A DNA stretch of 64,000 nt from Rhizopus arrhizus (Eukaryota; Mucoromycota; Mucoromycetes; Mucorales; Rhizopodaceae): NCBI GenBank assembly GCA_024220505.1, contig JAKZZE010000002.1, forward strand, positions 1,674,001-1,738,000, read 5' to 3'. Below, one piece after another: positions 10,095 to 22,159 of the stretch (positions are counted from its first letter, which is position 1; each line of letters opens with the position of its first letter). A model generated the notes under the pieces. It searched no databases. It saw nothing but the letters and a program-made list of their open reading frames with translations, and was not told the DNA's origin. Made by a program: the position numbers and the translations under genes.

Positions 10095-12394
10095 TTTTTA
10101 AAAGGAAAAGAAATGTCAGCCACGTCTCTTTTTTAGAAAAATCATGAACCTGAATTTGACTGTTCATCTAAAAGAATGGGAAATGTCCATGCTGCAGAAT
10201 AAACCTATTAAATTTGAACTCAAACAAACTGTAACTTGTAATTTATATGAGCAAGACATCTTATGCTACATTATGCTTTTCATAATCTAGCACTTACAAT
10301 TTGTTCTTATAATACTTTATTTTAACGATGATAAAAGTGGTTTTAAAGCAAGTGATTAAAAAAATGAGGGAGTTTATGAATTGAGTGATACTTGCGTTTT
10401 ATATTATTTGGTATATTCAACGTAGCACGACGTCATTCAATAACTGCTGTCCATTTTGTTTATTAATTTAATTGCTGGCTCCATGTTTTTGATACATTTA
10501 TAGGATTTACCTAGATCCAGATACTGAAACGTCAAGTAGGAGAGCAAATAAAGGTCATAATCTACATAAGTTGATCAAACAATCTGCTTATGTTACTGTC
10601 TTAGTCATAGGCAGTTCGAATGAGACTAAAATTTGTGCTTGATTAAAAGCAGGATATTCGATGTTTACTATATCCAGAGAAGGCGATTTAATTTTGAATT
10701 CGCATAGTTTAGATTATGTGTTTAGTTCAATTTATTTGAATAAATGACGACAGTTAATGTATCATTTGAATATGGAACTATTGCTTAGTTTGTTTCTAGT
10801 TTAGTCTGTGTATGACAAATAAAAAATTTTAGTCAGAAGATATGCGGTGAAATCAGTTAATATTGTGAGTTATTCATATCAAAGGGAAAGATATTGGCGG
10901 ATAAAAAGGACATTGTGTAGGGTATTCTATGCATGTATAATATTCATAAGAACCTTGTTAAAATCATAAAATAATACAAGATAAATATAGCGGATGACAG
11001 TCAATAAAAATATCACAACCACAGGTTAGTCATTGAATGCGAAGAAAGTTTATACATTCAATATGATTGATTTAATATAGTAACCTTGTATCTTTTTAGC
11101 AAATAGATTATTCTGAAATAATACAAGAAAAGCAATAAGCTTTCTAACATTTTTGATTGTTTGGGGTTTCATCTATAAAGCTTTTCAGGAAGTCCGGGAC
11201 GACTTAAAGCATAGTAAATTGATGTTTCGATCGAATCCCAAGGTTTTTCTAAAAAAGATTCATCTTAGGTAAATTAATAAAACGTAAAGCGTAAAATTAT
11301 GTCTCTTTTTTAATCAAGAGAAACACAATCATATCAGTCTTTGAATTTCACAAACTATTAGTTATACGTGTTGAATCATAAATTATTTAATCCAATCATT
11401 TTGCTAGGTATAAATTCCAAAACTAAACTAAAATGGAAAAAAAACAAGATCCATCCTAAATAGAAAAGTCATCTGATCTCTGATAGTTCTTGGGTTGGTC
11501 TGAAAAATGACTTTATCACCATGCCAACTATGCACACATAAGAGGAGTATCACTAGCTTAAGATACAAGTAAACAAACCATCTATTCGTAATCAATATCG
11601 GATTGAATCGTGTAATTACCTTTTTGTAAATTCAACTAAATTCTTTTTATGAAATAAATGCTATGAAGGGATTGCATTAAGATCTGTGCAGTTAGTAATA
11701 AAGCTGAATCAATCATTTTCTAACACCGATTGTCGAAACAAAATTTATACTCACAACCATTATTTACAGACAGCCGCAAAGAGAACAAAACCCTTAAGGG
11801 TTTATTAACCCATACTTTTAGTCTTCATCGGTTTTGAATATAACACTGTAAAAGAAGATGGATAAGAAAATCAATGCAATAAAAGGAATAAAAAAAGGAG
11901 GAAAGTTGAATTTCTCACTGCATAAACCTCCTGAAAAATAGTGCACCTGTTTCTTACGAAGTACAGGAAGATTGTTTATAGGTCAACAGAGATTAAAGTA
12001 AATATATTGAGCTTAACAAGTTATGTAAAACAAGTAAATAAAAGTAATCTTTTTAAAGTGAATGCCATCATCACAGCAATCATTATACTCTCATAAACTT
12101 TAGGGTTTCCTCTTCCTCTGTGACTCAATGATCAAATAAACTGATATAAACAGATTTGGTATAAACTATCCTTGATGAGCTCATTTATTAGCCTTTTTAG
12201 GTTTTCAGTTTTTTATTTTTTTTTCATTCCTTGTCCCGATAGGAAATCACGATAAGCTTTTTGAAGCATAATCTCTCCACATTGACCCATTCGTTTAGTA
12301 TGAGAAACAAAAGGTATTTATGATTGGATGATGATACGTCATAGCTGTTATCAATCCATTTTAAGAAAAATGAGGAATCAAGGGGAAATTTTTA
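10095..12394. other. 2.3 kb AT-rich spacer
   Basis: Both strands were read. No convincing ORF, tRNA or repeat was found between the LYR gene and the promoter of the 73-aa gene. Confidence 0.5.
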
Positions 12395-12402
12395 TTATAT
12401 AA
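12395..12402 (+). promoter_or_regulatory. TATA box of the 73-aa gene
   Basis: TATATAAA about 58-65 bp before the ATG, followed by a pyrimidine-rich stretch and an A-rich leader, is typical of a strongly transcribed small gene. Confidence 0.5.
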
Positions 12403-12459
12403 ACACACTACAATCTCTCTTTCTTTTTACCAAAAAAAAAAAAAAACAAAAAACTCAAA

Positions 12460-12681
12460 ATGATTGCTGCTATCCCTCGTACCGCTTCTCTTGTTCTTGT
12501 TCCTGTTACCTCATTTGCTGGCTATGTTACTTACGTTCGTTCTACTTCCAAGCCTGCTGAAGCTCATATTGAATACATGAAGAACCATAAATCTATTGAT
12601 GACATGCTTCGAAACAAATGGAGACAAGTGAACAATGGTCTTGGTCTTGTCGATGTTGGCCGCAGCGGTGGTGGTATCTAA
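12460..12681 (+). CDS. Small single-exon protein with N-terminal hydrophobic segment
   Basis: The ORF encodes 73 residues. Residues 9-26 (SLVLVPVTSFAGYVTYV) are hydrophobic and could form one membrane helix or a mitochondrial targeting/anchor segment. The rest is polar (AHIEYMKNHKSIDDML) and ends in a glycine-rich tail GRSGGGI. Codons favour C-ending choices such as ACC, CGT and GTC, like the ribosomal protein gene nearby, which suggests high expression. The leader is A-rich and the ATG context is AAAATG. I do not recognise the family; a small inner mitochondrial membrane protein is a guess from the size and topology. Confidence 0.7.
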   Translation: MIAAIPRTASLVLVPVTSFAGYVTYVRSTSKPAEAHIEYMKNHKSIDDMLRNKWRQVNNGLGLVDVGRSGGGI

Positions 12682-12896
12682 ATGAATACCCTGCCTTCAT
12701 TTTTGTATATTTATTTTCGGCTGGGTCCATAGTATTTATTGTAACATGCAGCACACATTTGAATAAAAACATTGTTTGATATTCTCTTTTGATATTTATT
12801 GGCATCTGTTTTAATTATATAAAGTACTACGGTTTTGTACTTGCAATCAACACGCATGCGTTTATTTAAAACCTCTTCCCTTTACATGATCTATGT

Positions 12897-13817
12897 TTAA
12901 TCATTCATGAATTCGTTCTTTATTAAGGTTAAATAGTCATCTATTGTTGAACTCTGATTCACTCTCTTTTTTTTGTCCGTCCGGTCAGATAAACTGTTCT
13001 TTCTCTTCTGGATCTCCTTTCTGTTATTTTTATCATGTTCTCTCTCAAAACACAGTGTCTTTCCATTGCCTAGTTGCCGTGCTTGTACTGTTTTACATCG
13101 CTTCATGAACTCTCCGTTGTCTATGAGCATATTTCTAATATCTCGATGAAGCTTTAAGCAAAGAGGAGGCCAATCTATAGCCTTTCTTTTATTTGTTTGC
13201 ACAAATCCTAATGTCTTTAAATAAATAATGGCAACTTCTTCTGTCACAGATGTATTTGTCAAGTCAATATAGTTTAGTGTTTCCATCTTTCCTATATATT
13301 TCAGAACCTTATCTGTAATCGAATCATTGTCTGCCAGATAGAGTTCTTTAAGAAAAGGCAATCTGTTGGTGGCAGTAGTATTCATTGCACTTAGATGGGA
13401 TATACCTACATCAGATAAAAGTTCCATATTGCAAAGATCTAATATTTGCAGATATTTGAAACCGTTGAGTAAAGGTATATGTCTATCTCCGATGTCAGTG
13501 TGGCTCAAGTCTAGCCGTGTAATAATTTCAGGAAAATTGCTTGATAAAAACTTTAATGCGACAACACTAGAGCCAATTGGACAGAGTTGAGAAAGGCAAA
13601 TGCAAGTAAAGGTGGGGTGAACCTGCTTGAAGAGATGTTGGCCGTGTGCCTTTCCAATTAAAGACAATGTCGATTTTTCAAATGGTTTTTTTGACTGAAA
13701 AATGCCGTTGATTATATCTTGTACAAACGGTTTAAAAGGAACATTTTCAAGTGTAGTCAATTCCTGATTATTCTCGACAATATATTGAAGACAAATGGAA
13801 TAAAGAGAGGCAAGCAT
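12897..13817 (-). CDS. Leucine-rich repeat protein
   Basis: This single exon encodes 306 residues. Residues about 95-205 form LRRs of the cysteine-containing/RNI type: LDLSHTDIGDRHIPLL, LQILDLCNMELLSDVGI, LKELYLADNDSITDKVL, LNYIDLTNTSVTEEVA. The N-terminus (VPFKPFVQDIINGIF) resembles the lead-in of F-box/LRR proteins, but no clear F-box was seen. The C-terminus is highly basic (RKEIQKRKNSLSDRTDKKKR) and may hold a nuclear localisation signal. A run of 29 A on the plus strand (13825-13853) places a T tract only 7 bp before the start codon. Function is not known. Confidence 0.75.
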   Translation of the reverse strand: MLASLYSICLQYIVENNQELTTLENVPFKPFVQDIINGIFQSKKPFEKSTLSLIGKAHGQHLFKQVHPTFTCICLSQLCPIGSSVVALKFLSSNFPEIITRLDLSHTDIGDRHIPLLNGFKYLQILDLCNMELLSDVGISHLSAMNTTATNRLPFLKELYLADNDSITDKVLKYIGKMETLNYIDLTNTSVTEEVAIIYLKTLGFVQTNKRKAIDWPPLCLKLHRDIRNMLIDNGEFMKRCKTVQARQLGNGKTLCFEREHDKNNRKEIQKRKNSLSDRTDKKKRVNQSSTIDDYLTLIKNEFMND

Positions 13818-13822
13818 GGTGA

Positions 13823-13853
<31 letters not shown>

Positions 13854-14183
13854 CGGACCGGACAGTCATTCTTATTGTTTTCCGGCAGTTACTTCATTAA
13901 AGCAAGCTATTACTAATCAATTAAATCTGCAAACATGTTAACTATCCTTGATATTTGAAAGTGTTTGCTTTTATAGTTAGTATTGTTTATAACTAAAATA
14001 TGAACATATAACAATATGCAGTAATTAAGAAAGGCTGTCTGTACTTTTAACTGTGTAGTTTAAAGAAATACTATGGACATATCTATAGATCAATATTTAC
14101 CTTACAGTCATCAAACTATTAATTTTGTATAAATAGTCATTATGAAAGGATGGAGGTAACTTTTATCATGCAATCAATCATCT

Positions 14184-14220
<37 letters not shown>

Positions 14221-14423
14221 AAGAAAATCTATTGGATCAAAAATGAATTTCAGTTTTGAAATTCTAACATTGGCTTTCCTAAAAGGTGACTGAAGCGTCT
14301 TAGTGAAGATAACCAGACAGAGGGGCGAATTTTGTATCCCCCCTCCTCTCTATCCAAAGGTATGCATCCATCCATCCAACAAGTAAACTGCATGCTTATA
14401 GATCCTTTTCGTTTAGTACCAAC
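13818..14423. other. Divergent promoter region with two long A tracts
   Basis: The spacer between the LRR gene and RPS16 holds A29 at 13825-13853 and A32 at 14187-14218. Such dA:dT tracts exclude nucleosomes and are common in fungal promoters. No other motif was recognised. Confidence 0.6.
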
Positions 14424-14955
14424 ATGGAAGCTGTCCAAACATTTGGCCGCAAGGTAAAAAAGATAGCTTGGATGAAAGCAAAGAGAGAAATGTTAAATAT
14501 ATCTTATTTAGAAAACTGCTACTGCCGTTGCCCACTGTAAGCGTGGACGTGGTCTCATTCGCATCAACGGTTCTCCTCTTGAGCTCCTTGAACCTGAGAT
14601 CTTAAAGTTCAAGGTTTACGAAGTCATCCTTCTCTTGGGTGAAGAACGTTTCGCTAATGTTGACATCCGTATCCGTACTCACGGTGGTGGTCACGTTTCT
14701 CAAGTGTATGCTATCCGTCAAGCTCTTGCCAAGGCTATCGTTGCCTTCTACCAAAAGTATGTTGATGAAGCTGCCAAGAAGGAAATTAAGGAAATCCTCA
14801 TTCAATATGACCGTACCCTTCTTGTTGCTGATCCTCGTCGTTGTGAACCCAAAAAGGTAAAAATAAAAATAAAAACGTTCAGAGTTATATTAATACATAT
14901 TATCTAGTTTGCTGGTCCTGGTGCCCGTGCCCGTTACCAAAAATCTTACCGTTAA
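14424..14955 (+). CDS. RPS16: 40S ribosomal protein S16 (uS9)
   Basis: Three exons (14424-14453, 14512-14856, 14908-14955) give 140 residues, near the usual 140-146. Family motifs are [72 protein letters not shown] and the invariant C-terminus QKSYR, whose terminal arginine contacts P-site tRNA. The first exon is only ten codons long. Codon use is strongly biased, as expected of a ribosomal protein. Dense dA tracts lie upstream. Confidence 0.97.
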
Positions 14956-15518
14956 GGACAGCCCTATTCATTTTACGTTGGGAATGGAATTATCAACAGC
15001 TGTTATTTATCTTGTTTCATTAGAGTTTTTCTCTTTTGTTAAAATAATAATAAAACACACTCTAGTGAAAACAAAATGGTAGAGTAGAAAATTACAATTG
15101 GATCAAAGCGTCATGTAAATGCGTTTACATTACTGCTGTCTGATAAAGAAAGAGAATGTGTGTTTGTGAAGGGTATTTGATTGCAAAACAGGAAATTAGT
15201 TAGTCCATGGCAACCTATCTATTCTATCTAATTTTAACAGATAATTTCGAGAATTTATCGTTTCAGGCATAAAGTATCATGTGCATTATGAAAAGGCTAG
15301 TCAAATGGAGTCGTGATTTAATGTTGTATGACAACACACAAACAAAAATCACGGGTGGCCCTTTTATGTTTTTTTCTTTTCTACTTGTTTACACCATTTT
15401 TCAAGGTAAATTGTCTATTCAGCGGGATTATAATTTAATTCGGTGACGAAACTATCAATTTTTTTATAAAGAGAAACATAAGAGACCACAGTTTAATTTT
15501 TTTCAAGCAATTAGAATA
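14956..15518. other. Spacer and 14-3-3 promoter
   Basis: This is the 3' flank of RPS16 with AATAAAA signals, then the promoter of the 14-3-3 gene with a TTTATAAAG motif about 50 bp before its ATG. Nothing else is recognised. Confidence 0.4.
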
Positions 15519-16632
15519 ATGTCTACTGTAAGTATTGTCTTTATTTTTTTTACTTGATATTGGGCGATTCCCTTTTTTTTTTGTTTCTTGAAAAATATTA
15601 TAGCAAAAAATAAAAGAATGACATTTTGCCTAGCAACTTCATTTTATAAAATAACAATAAAAAAAACTTTTCTAACTATTTTTCTCTTCATCTTTAGGAA
15701 CGCGATAATAATGTCTACATGGCCAAGCTTGCCGAGCAAGCTGAGCGTTATGATGGTAAGCTTGTATAAATTTACAGAGCAGCCTGTCTTAATGTTTTTT
15801 GAAATAAATAGAAATGGTTCAATTTACCAAGGAAGTCGCCAAGGTAAAAAAAAAAAAAAGCTATGTTTCTTGATGCTAGTTAAAGTCTTATATATATTTT
15901 CTTTTTTTAGATGGGTGCTGAATTAAGTGTCGAAGAACGCAACCTTTTGTCTGTTGCTTACAAAAATGTTATTGGTTCTCGTCGTGCATCTTGGAGAATT
16001 GTTTCTTCAATTGAGCAAAAGGAAGAAAGCAAGGGTAATAGTGCTCAGGTTGAAAAGATCAGAGCCTACCGTCAAAAGATTGAAACCGAACTTCAGGAAG
16101 TCTGTAAGGATATCTTATCTGTTTTGAGTGAAGACTTGATCCCTGTTGCTGAAGGTGGCGAATCCAAGGTCTTTTATTACAAGATGAAGGGTGATTATCA
16201 CCGTTACCTTGCTGAATTTTTGACTGGTGAAGCTCGCAAGGAATCTGCCACTGAAGCACATGAAGCCTACAAGAGTGCTACTGATGTTGCTCAAACCGAA
16301 TTAGCACCCACTCACCCTATTCGTTTGGGTTTGGCCTTAAACTTTTCTGTTTTCTATTATGAAATTCTCAACTCACCTGATCGTGCTTGTCATTTGGCTA
16401 AGCAAGCTTTCGACGATGCTATTGCAGAGCTTGATACCCTCTCGGAAGAATCATACAAGGACTCTACACTTATTATGCAGTTGTTGAGAGACAATTTGAC
16501 ATTGTGGACATCTGATTTACAGGATGGTAAGTTGATATAAAATGCATTATTTGACAACGTTTACTTAACATCTAAATTATAGAATCTGATAAGCCCGAAC
16601 CTAAGGCTGAAGAAGCCGAGGAATCAAAGTAA
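15519..16632 (+). CDS. 14-3-3 protein (BMH-type)
   Basis: Five exons (15519-15527, 15698-15755, 15812-15843, 15911-16526, 16583-16632) give 254 residues. The first exon encodes only Met-Ser-Thr. Characteristic segments are [82 protein letters not shown] and [16 protein letters not shown], with the acidic tail after that. 14-3-3 dimers bind phosphoserine/threonine clients in the cytosol and nucleus. The phosphate-binding lysine and arginines sit in the conserved helices. An alternative early ATG is not needed, since the tiny exon splices in phase. Confidence 0.95.
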
Positions 16633-17414
16633 AGAGGGAGCTAAAGACAACGTTGTAATTTGAATTTCTTTTTAAAAAATAAACAAATAAACAATAAGGG
16701 AACTCTCTTATTGAAATTTTTAAAAGAACCATCCATCCTTATCGCATTTTATAGTTGCTTCTCAACGATTGAAATCTGAATAACTACAGTAGATACGAGG
16801 CATGTACTAATCAAGTGTAAAAAATGATTTGCAATACATGAAATATGCTTAGAACCTAAAAATATACACATGCCAGTGTTTTATGCAAAAAAAGTTAAAT
16901 GCAGTCTGCTATTAGTTGTATTGTAAGCAAATAATAGAAAGAGAACTGCCTCTCCTTTTTTTATTTGTTTACAAAACTTTTGAAGTAATTTGGTTGTGTA
17001 AAGAGAGCAGAAGTAAATTGTTTAAAAACTACGTCAAAAGCGACAAGAAAAAACGCACAATACGTGTCTTAACCTTTTTTTTTTTTGTATGAGGATTTTA
17101 TTCTAATGCTGCCTCTAGACGAGTATCATTACAAATTAAACAGAATGCGAGTTTTAATCTTGATACATGAACTATTCTTTTTTGACACAAACAATTAGGA
17201 CGGTGTTACTTTGAAAATCCCTAAATGTGTCAAAATAAATATAAAAAATATCTTACGTTTTAACAGGAAATTTTATTCAAAATAAACTTCATTTAGGCGC
17301 ATAATATTCAGTGCATATATCGCTTTCGCCTGAGACAGATAAAAAAAAGGAAAAGGAGGCTAAAACCTTTTTGGGATCAAAGGTAAAAATGATATGAGGT
17401 GGTGAGATAATGGG
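16633..17414. other. AT-rich spacer
   Basis: This stretch lies between the convergent ends of the 14-3-3 and membrane-protein genes. No ORF or RNA gene was recognised. Confidence 0.4.
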
Positions 17415-18165
17415 TTAGGTGTAAAATACACCAGTTGGAGGAAGGAGAGAAAAGCCAATTAAAGAATCTTTGCTCAAGATAGGATGGCAGTGGAGACGGA
17501 GCTTTTTCATGGCATAGGTAGTCAAACTCGTGGAGAATGGTGCAGATAGTAGGCTAACGAAGAAACCTAGGAAGGAGCTGCTTGAAAGGAATGTGATGTT
17601 CGGTTAGGTAAGTTGTTCAAATGGAAAGACAAAAGATCGGATGTTGTTTCAGGCAATTGTAGTCGGCGGTACAGATTGGGGCAGTGAACAGAATGTAACT
17701 TCATAAGTATCTGTAAAGGGTGGAAGGAGCATGGCCTGAATGTACCACCAGGCAGCCATCCAGGACGCCAACACACATATCAACTTTGTTCTATTCTGGT
17801 CATCAGTAGTCACAAGATAGGATCCAAAGAAATAACCGGGTGACATTGGGAAAAGAGTACAAATTTACGGGAGGAGCGATTCTGACAGAGATTGCCTTGT
17901 CAAAACTATAATTGGACCTTTTTTAGAGCTCGCTTGTCTAGGAAATCAAGAAGAGGCAGGTATTTTTTCCATAATGGTGACTTTGAGAGTGCATACCCTT
18001 GTGTATGACTATTAGAACGACGGATATAGCACAATAGGCAAGAAAGTAGAGTGCGATCAGAAAGCGTAAAGGAGCGAGATTGAAGAATGTAGACACGTTT
18101 TTTACATGGAAGGTAGTCTCGTAAGGTTCATTGTTTAATACACTTGCATGAGTTTCAATAAACAT
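17415..18165 (-). CDS. Predicted small multi-pass membrane protein
   Basis: I propose four exons (18165-17997, 17905-17869, 17790-17690, 17566-17415) that keep phase and give 152 residues. Three hydrophobic segments result: PLRFLIALYFLAYCAISVV, KLICVLASWMAAWWYIQAM and FFVSLLSAPFSTSLTTYAM. The last is followed by a basic loop (MKKLRLHCH) and a short hydrophobic tail. The third donor (GTTCAC) is weak, so the third/fourth exon join is uncertain. The family is not recognised. It could also be a recently decayed gene, but the consistent phase of three introns argues for a working one. Confidence 0.45.
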
Positions 18166-18290
18166 AAAAAAAGAAGCCAAGTAATTTGTTGATTGAAGGA
18201 GTGATTTTAAACCTCAGTAACACCAACTGATATCTAACTTTTCTGCTTTTTTTTTTTTGTTTCTTTTTTTTGTTAGCAAAGTTAAAAGAG

Positions 18291-20825
18291 ATGCTTTTTG
18301 AACAATCCGAGCTGTAAGAAAAACGGGTTGGTTTTCTGTACTACAATTTATGCTAAAACTAAACGATAATTAGACGAATAACAAATGAAGCATATCTTTT
18401 CACACCTCTTTATGAACCAGCCAAAGGAACTCCCTCGTCGCCTTCAGTAGATACTTTAACTATTTATAGGGATTCGGGAGAATTACAATTGAATGGTAAA
18501 AAAAAAAGCGAGAAATCTTCCCTTTGCTGTATTTTTTTCTTATTATTGTTTCGATATGCAGCACCTCCAGTCCAGAATTCTCGCATTCAAAAGCAATTTG
18601 TAGTTTATGGCATTTTTGGTTTCATTGAACTGCTTGCAGGTAAAGCAAAAACAAAAAGAAAGTACACTTGAGATTTGCTTACAACATTATAACAAAAGGC
18701 GAATACATGATTGTCATTACTGGCTGCAAGAAACTAGGTACGCTGATGCAAGACTGTGATATCTACCAAGCAACAGCTTTCCAAATCCTGCCAATTCCAC
18801 GTAACACAAGTAGTCTATCAGTTAGACAATTAGAAGATGAACAGACTTATATTCACTTACTACAAAACCATTTAAAGAGTAACGGATTTTATTTTTCCTA
18901 CAAATACAATATCACACTTTCTATACAAAAGCAAGTAGAATTATCTGCGAATAATTTTAACGATTGGACAAAGGTTGAAGAAGGGAAAAATGAGATATTT
19001 CAGATTTGATTCTAAATAAATTTTATAGGCAGATGAACGATTCTTTTGGAATAAGTATCTATCTACTAAAATCATTACTGCAAGTCAAAAGATGAAAGCA
19101 GGACATGACGTAAGTATTCTATTATGTTGAATTATGAAATGAAAAATAACCATATATAGCTCAACAAATTTATTTTGCCTGTCATACAAGGATGTGAGGA
19201 CTGTACAGCTTAGCAGAGAATTAGTATTAAACTTCTTTTTATTTAGTTGTTTCTATAAAGTCAGCCGTGATTAACAATCGTTCTGTTACTTTTGCATTAA
19301 TCAGTCGACGTAGTCAAGAACGTGCAGGAACTCGTTACTTTTCAAGAGGACTCGACGAACAAGGCAGTGCATCCAATTTTGTTGAAACAGAGCAACTTTT
19401 GTTATGTGACCCCTCTAAATCGCTCGTTCAAACCAATTCACTCTGTCTTTCATATATGCAAACGCGCGGTTCGGTACCTGCTGTTTGGCGACAAATACCG
19501 AACATACGATATACGCCTTATCTGTGGATCGATTCTGATTTATCAAATGAAAAAGTGATCGAAGCTTCTAGATTTCATTTTGAACTACAAGTCAAGCATT
19601 ATGGTCCCCAAATTCTAGTTAACTTGGTCAATAGAAAAGGTTATGAACATCCTGTGGGTGAAACGTTTGCTAAAATCATTAATCAACTAAAAAATCCAAG
19701 CTTAAAATACATACATTTCGATTTCCATCATGAATGTAGAAAGATGAGGTGGAATAGGGTTCAGTTACTGATAGATCAACTTGAACAAGATTTAAGACAG
19801 CAAGGGTAAAAAATAATAATAAGAAAGTTTAATATATATTTATCAACTGAATATAGATTTTGCTTTTACGACATGACAAATCCTTTGGAACCAAAATTGA
19901 GACAGAAACAAACATCAGTTGTAAGGACAAATTGTATGGATTGTTTGGATAGAACCAATGTAGTTCAAAGCACAGTTAGTAGATGGGTGTTGAACAGGCA
20001 ATTGAGAGAGGCTGGAATCTTGCAATCGACTGAGGTAATTGAAAATGATGAGCAATTTATGCCAATTTTCAAAAATAGTAAGAAAATACTTCTCTTCTCC
20101 TGTTACTGTTGTTTACTAATTGGATTCAAACATATAAAATATAGTGTGGGCAGATAATGCTGATGCACTTAGTATATCTTATTCTGGGACTGGAGCACTC
20201 AAAACAGATTTTACAAGGTATGAATACATACAAAAGCCCACTGCGCTTTTTTCAGCTTTATTTATGCTTCATATTTAGAACTGGAAAAAGAACTTATATA
20301 GGGGCAGTTAATGATCTTGTAAATTCTATTCTTCGCTATATAAAAAACAATTACTTGGATGGTTCCAGACAAGATGGTATTGATTTGATCCTTGGAAAAT
20401 ATAAGGTGATTCCCATCGCATCTCTACAAGGTCAACTTAAAAGCCCTTTCCAAATTTCCCCTACATTTGTATTTGTAAAATTTACTCCACTTTATTTTTT
20501 GCTGTCCATATTTTTGTTTTGCACACTTCTTTTCAAGCCTGAACTTATGGGAATAACCTCTTCGCTTTTTCACATCATTTTATTGTCATTCTTATTTGCA
20601 GCTATATTGGCTTCATGGTCTTATATTCAACAACATGGTACAGAATTTGTGAATTGGCCAAAGCTCATACCTTTATCTTTACCAAATATAGAGGATAGAC
20701 CTTTGGAAATGAACAGTAACCAAGAATATGTCTTCTCAAGACATACGCCAAGACGAAGTAGCGCAGCCAACCTGAATGAATTAGAACAAGGGTATGAACT
20801 ACCCGCGCTCAAAAAGACTACTTAA
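18291..20825 (+). CDS. SAC1: Sac1-type phosphoinositide phosphatase
   Basis: Ten exons (18291-18313, 18374-18495, 18562-18639, 18699-18973, 19029-19109, 19160-19193, 19247-19805, 19857-20077, 20145-20217, 20279-20825) give 670 residues, close to yeast Sac1 (about 620). The start MLFEQSELRITNEAYLF matches the Sac1 N-terminus and comes from a 23-nt first exon. The Sac domain includes ITGCKKLGTL, LCLSYMQTRGSVPAVW and the catalytic CX5R in RTNCMDCLDRTN, then WADNADALSISYSGTGALK. Two C-terminal membrane segments (PLYFLLSIFLFCTLLF and IILLSFLFAAILASWSY) anchor it in ER/Golgi membranes. It removes mainly the 4-phosphate from PI4P. The donor of intron 4 (GTTGAA) is atypical. Confidence 0.93.
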
Positions 20826-21134
20826 TATTATTACTGTGTTATTATAATAATAAACAATTCAATTAGAAGTATTCTAATGCAGAAAATGGTTTAATGCATT
20901 TGTGGGCGTACAAAAATTAGTGGAGTGTATATTTTGAAAAGCAGCCAATAAAATTGTAGTTTGATTACAAGAACACTTTCCTTTTTTTTTTTTTTTTTTT
21001 TTTTTTTTTGTTATCAATGCATATGAGTAACTACTATTCTGTATGGATTTAAGTTAAAAGTCAACAGTTTTTTTATATAAAAGAGAAAATAACAGCTTAT
21101 AAAGGAACAAGGCACAAATTCCGCAAGAGACAGC
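20826..21134. other. Short spacer with T28 tract
   Basis: The T run at 20982-21009 lies upstream of the coiled-coil gene. TATATAAAAGAG near 21073 is a likely TATA box for it. Confidence 0.5.
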
Positions 21135-22154
21135 ATGACTAATGAGAGCATAGTATCAACAAATGCCAAAGTAAGAACTGGAAATGATATGAAGTAGAAG
21201 AGATTGTTTATAAGTAATACATATTAGACAACAGAAGCTTCTGGCTTAGTAGATATGAAGAAATTAGAAAGAGAAATAAATGAGATTAGAGAAAATAGTG
21301 GTCAACGACCTTATACAGACGTACGCATACTTATATAAATGCATAGTAGATTAATGTAGTTACACACCTTCTTTTCAAAGGAAGTAGAAGCAGCCGATCC
21401 ATTCAATAGGTTATGGAGCGTAGTTGAACCTATGATGGACAAATTATCCAATTCAATTACTTATCCAGCGTCATCTTTTGGTAGTATAAATGAAGAGGAA
21501 GAAGACGAATTGGAGAGCGCGGAATTAAATCGAATAAAAAAAGAACTGTCGGATGCCCTGCACGACTCTTTGCCTTCAGGAGCAGATGATGATGATAGGT
21601 AAACTAGATATAAAGAGGCAACCAAAACATTGGTAATTTACATATTTGTGGCTCAGGGCAGCATTGCAAGAAGCTAAAAAAGAATACGAAGAGCTTCAAA
21701 TAAAATTAAAAGAATTGAAAGATTACATTCAAGTACTTGAAAAGGTGACACTCAAAAAGAATAGAGGAATTACTTATATTGACCACTTTTTTACAGAAAT
21801 CTATTGATAATACCGCTTTGAAGAGTAGTATTGTTCAGTTTAAAAACAATGTACATAAACAAGCAAAAATTTTATTACAAAATCAAGAACATGCTCTCAT
21901 GACACGTTCAGCTATGTCAACAGGTCGAACAACTCTAGGTCATAGTACAGCAGAGATGGGTAGGCCTAGATAATTTATCAGATTTTATGGCATAGGTTTA
22001 AACCGTGAGCTTAGTTAATAGGATAAAAGAGTTAGAGGAAAGCAATCGAAACTTGAAATTGCAAAACCGAAAGTTAGACGCATATATGGAAAAATATAGA
22101 GAAAGATTTGAAAAGTTAAAAGAGGGAGCAAAGAAGAGACAGCAAGATGCATGA
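21135..22154 (+). CDS. Coiled-coil protein of unknown function
   Basis: Six exons (21135-21170, 21228-21320, 21381-21598, 21657-21744, 21797-21959, 22015-22154) give 245 residues. There are at least three heptad-rich parts: MKKLEREINEIRE, ALQEAKKEYEELQIKLKELK and the C-terminal INRIKELEESNRNLKLQNRK-like region followed by YMEKYRERFEKLKEG. An acidic patch (INEEEEDELESAELN) and an aspartate run separate them. It may be a tethering or scaffold subunit, but no family is recognised. It converges on the trehalose gene with only 5 bp between the two stop codons. Confidence 0.75.
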
Positions 22155-22159
22155 GGATT

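Noticed and set aside
10140..10170. Possible C/D snoRNA-like boxes upstream of the LYR gene (GATGA, CTGA)
   Set aside because: The box spacing and terminal stem are wrong, and such short motifs are expected by chance.
10600..10640. tRNA B-box-like GTTCGAAT in the spacer after the LYR gene
   Set aside because: No matching A box, anticodon arm or acceptor stem could be drawn around it.
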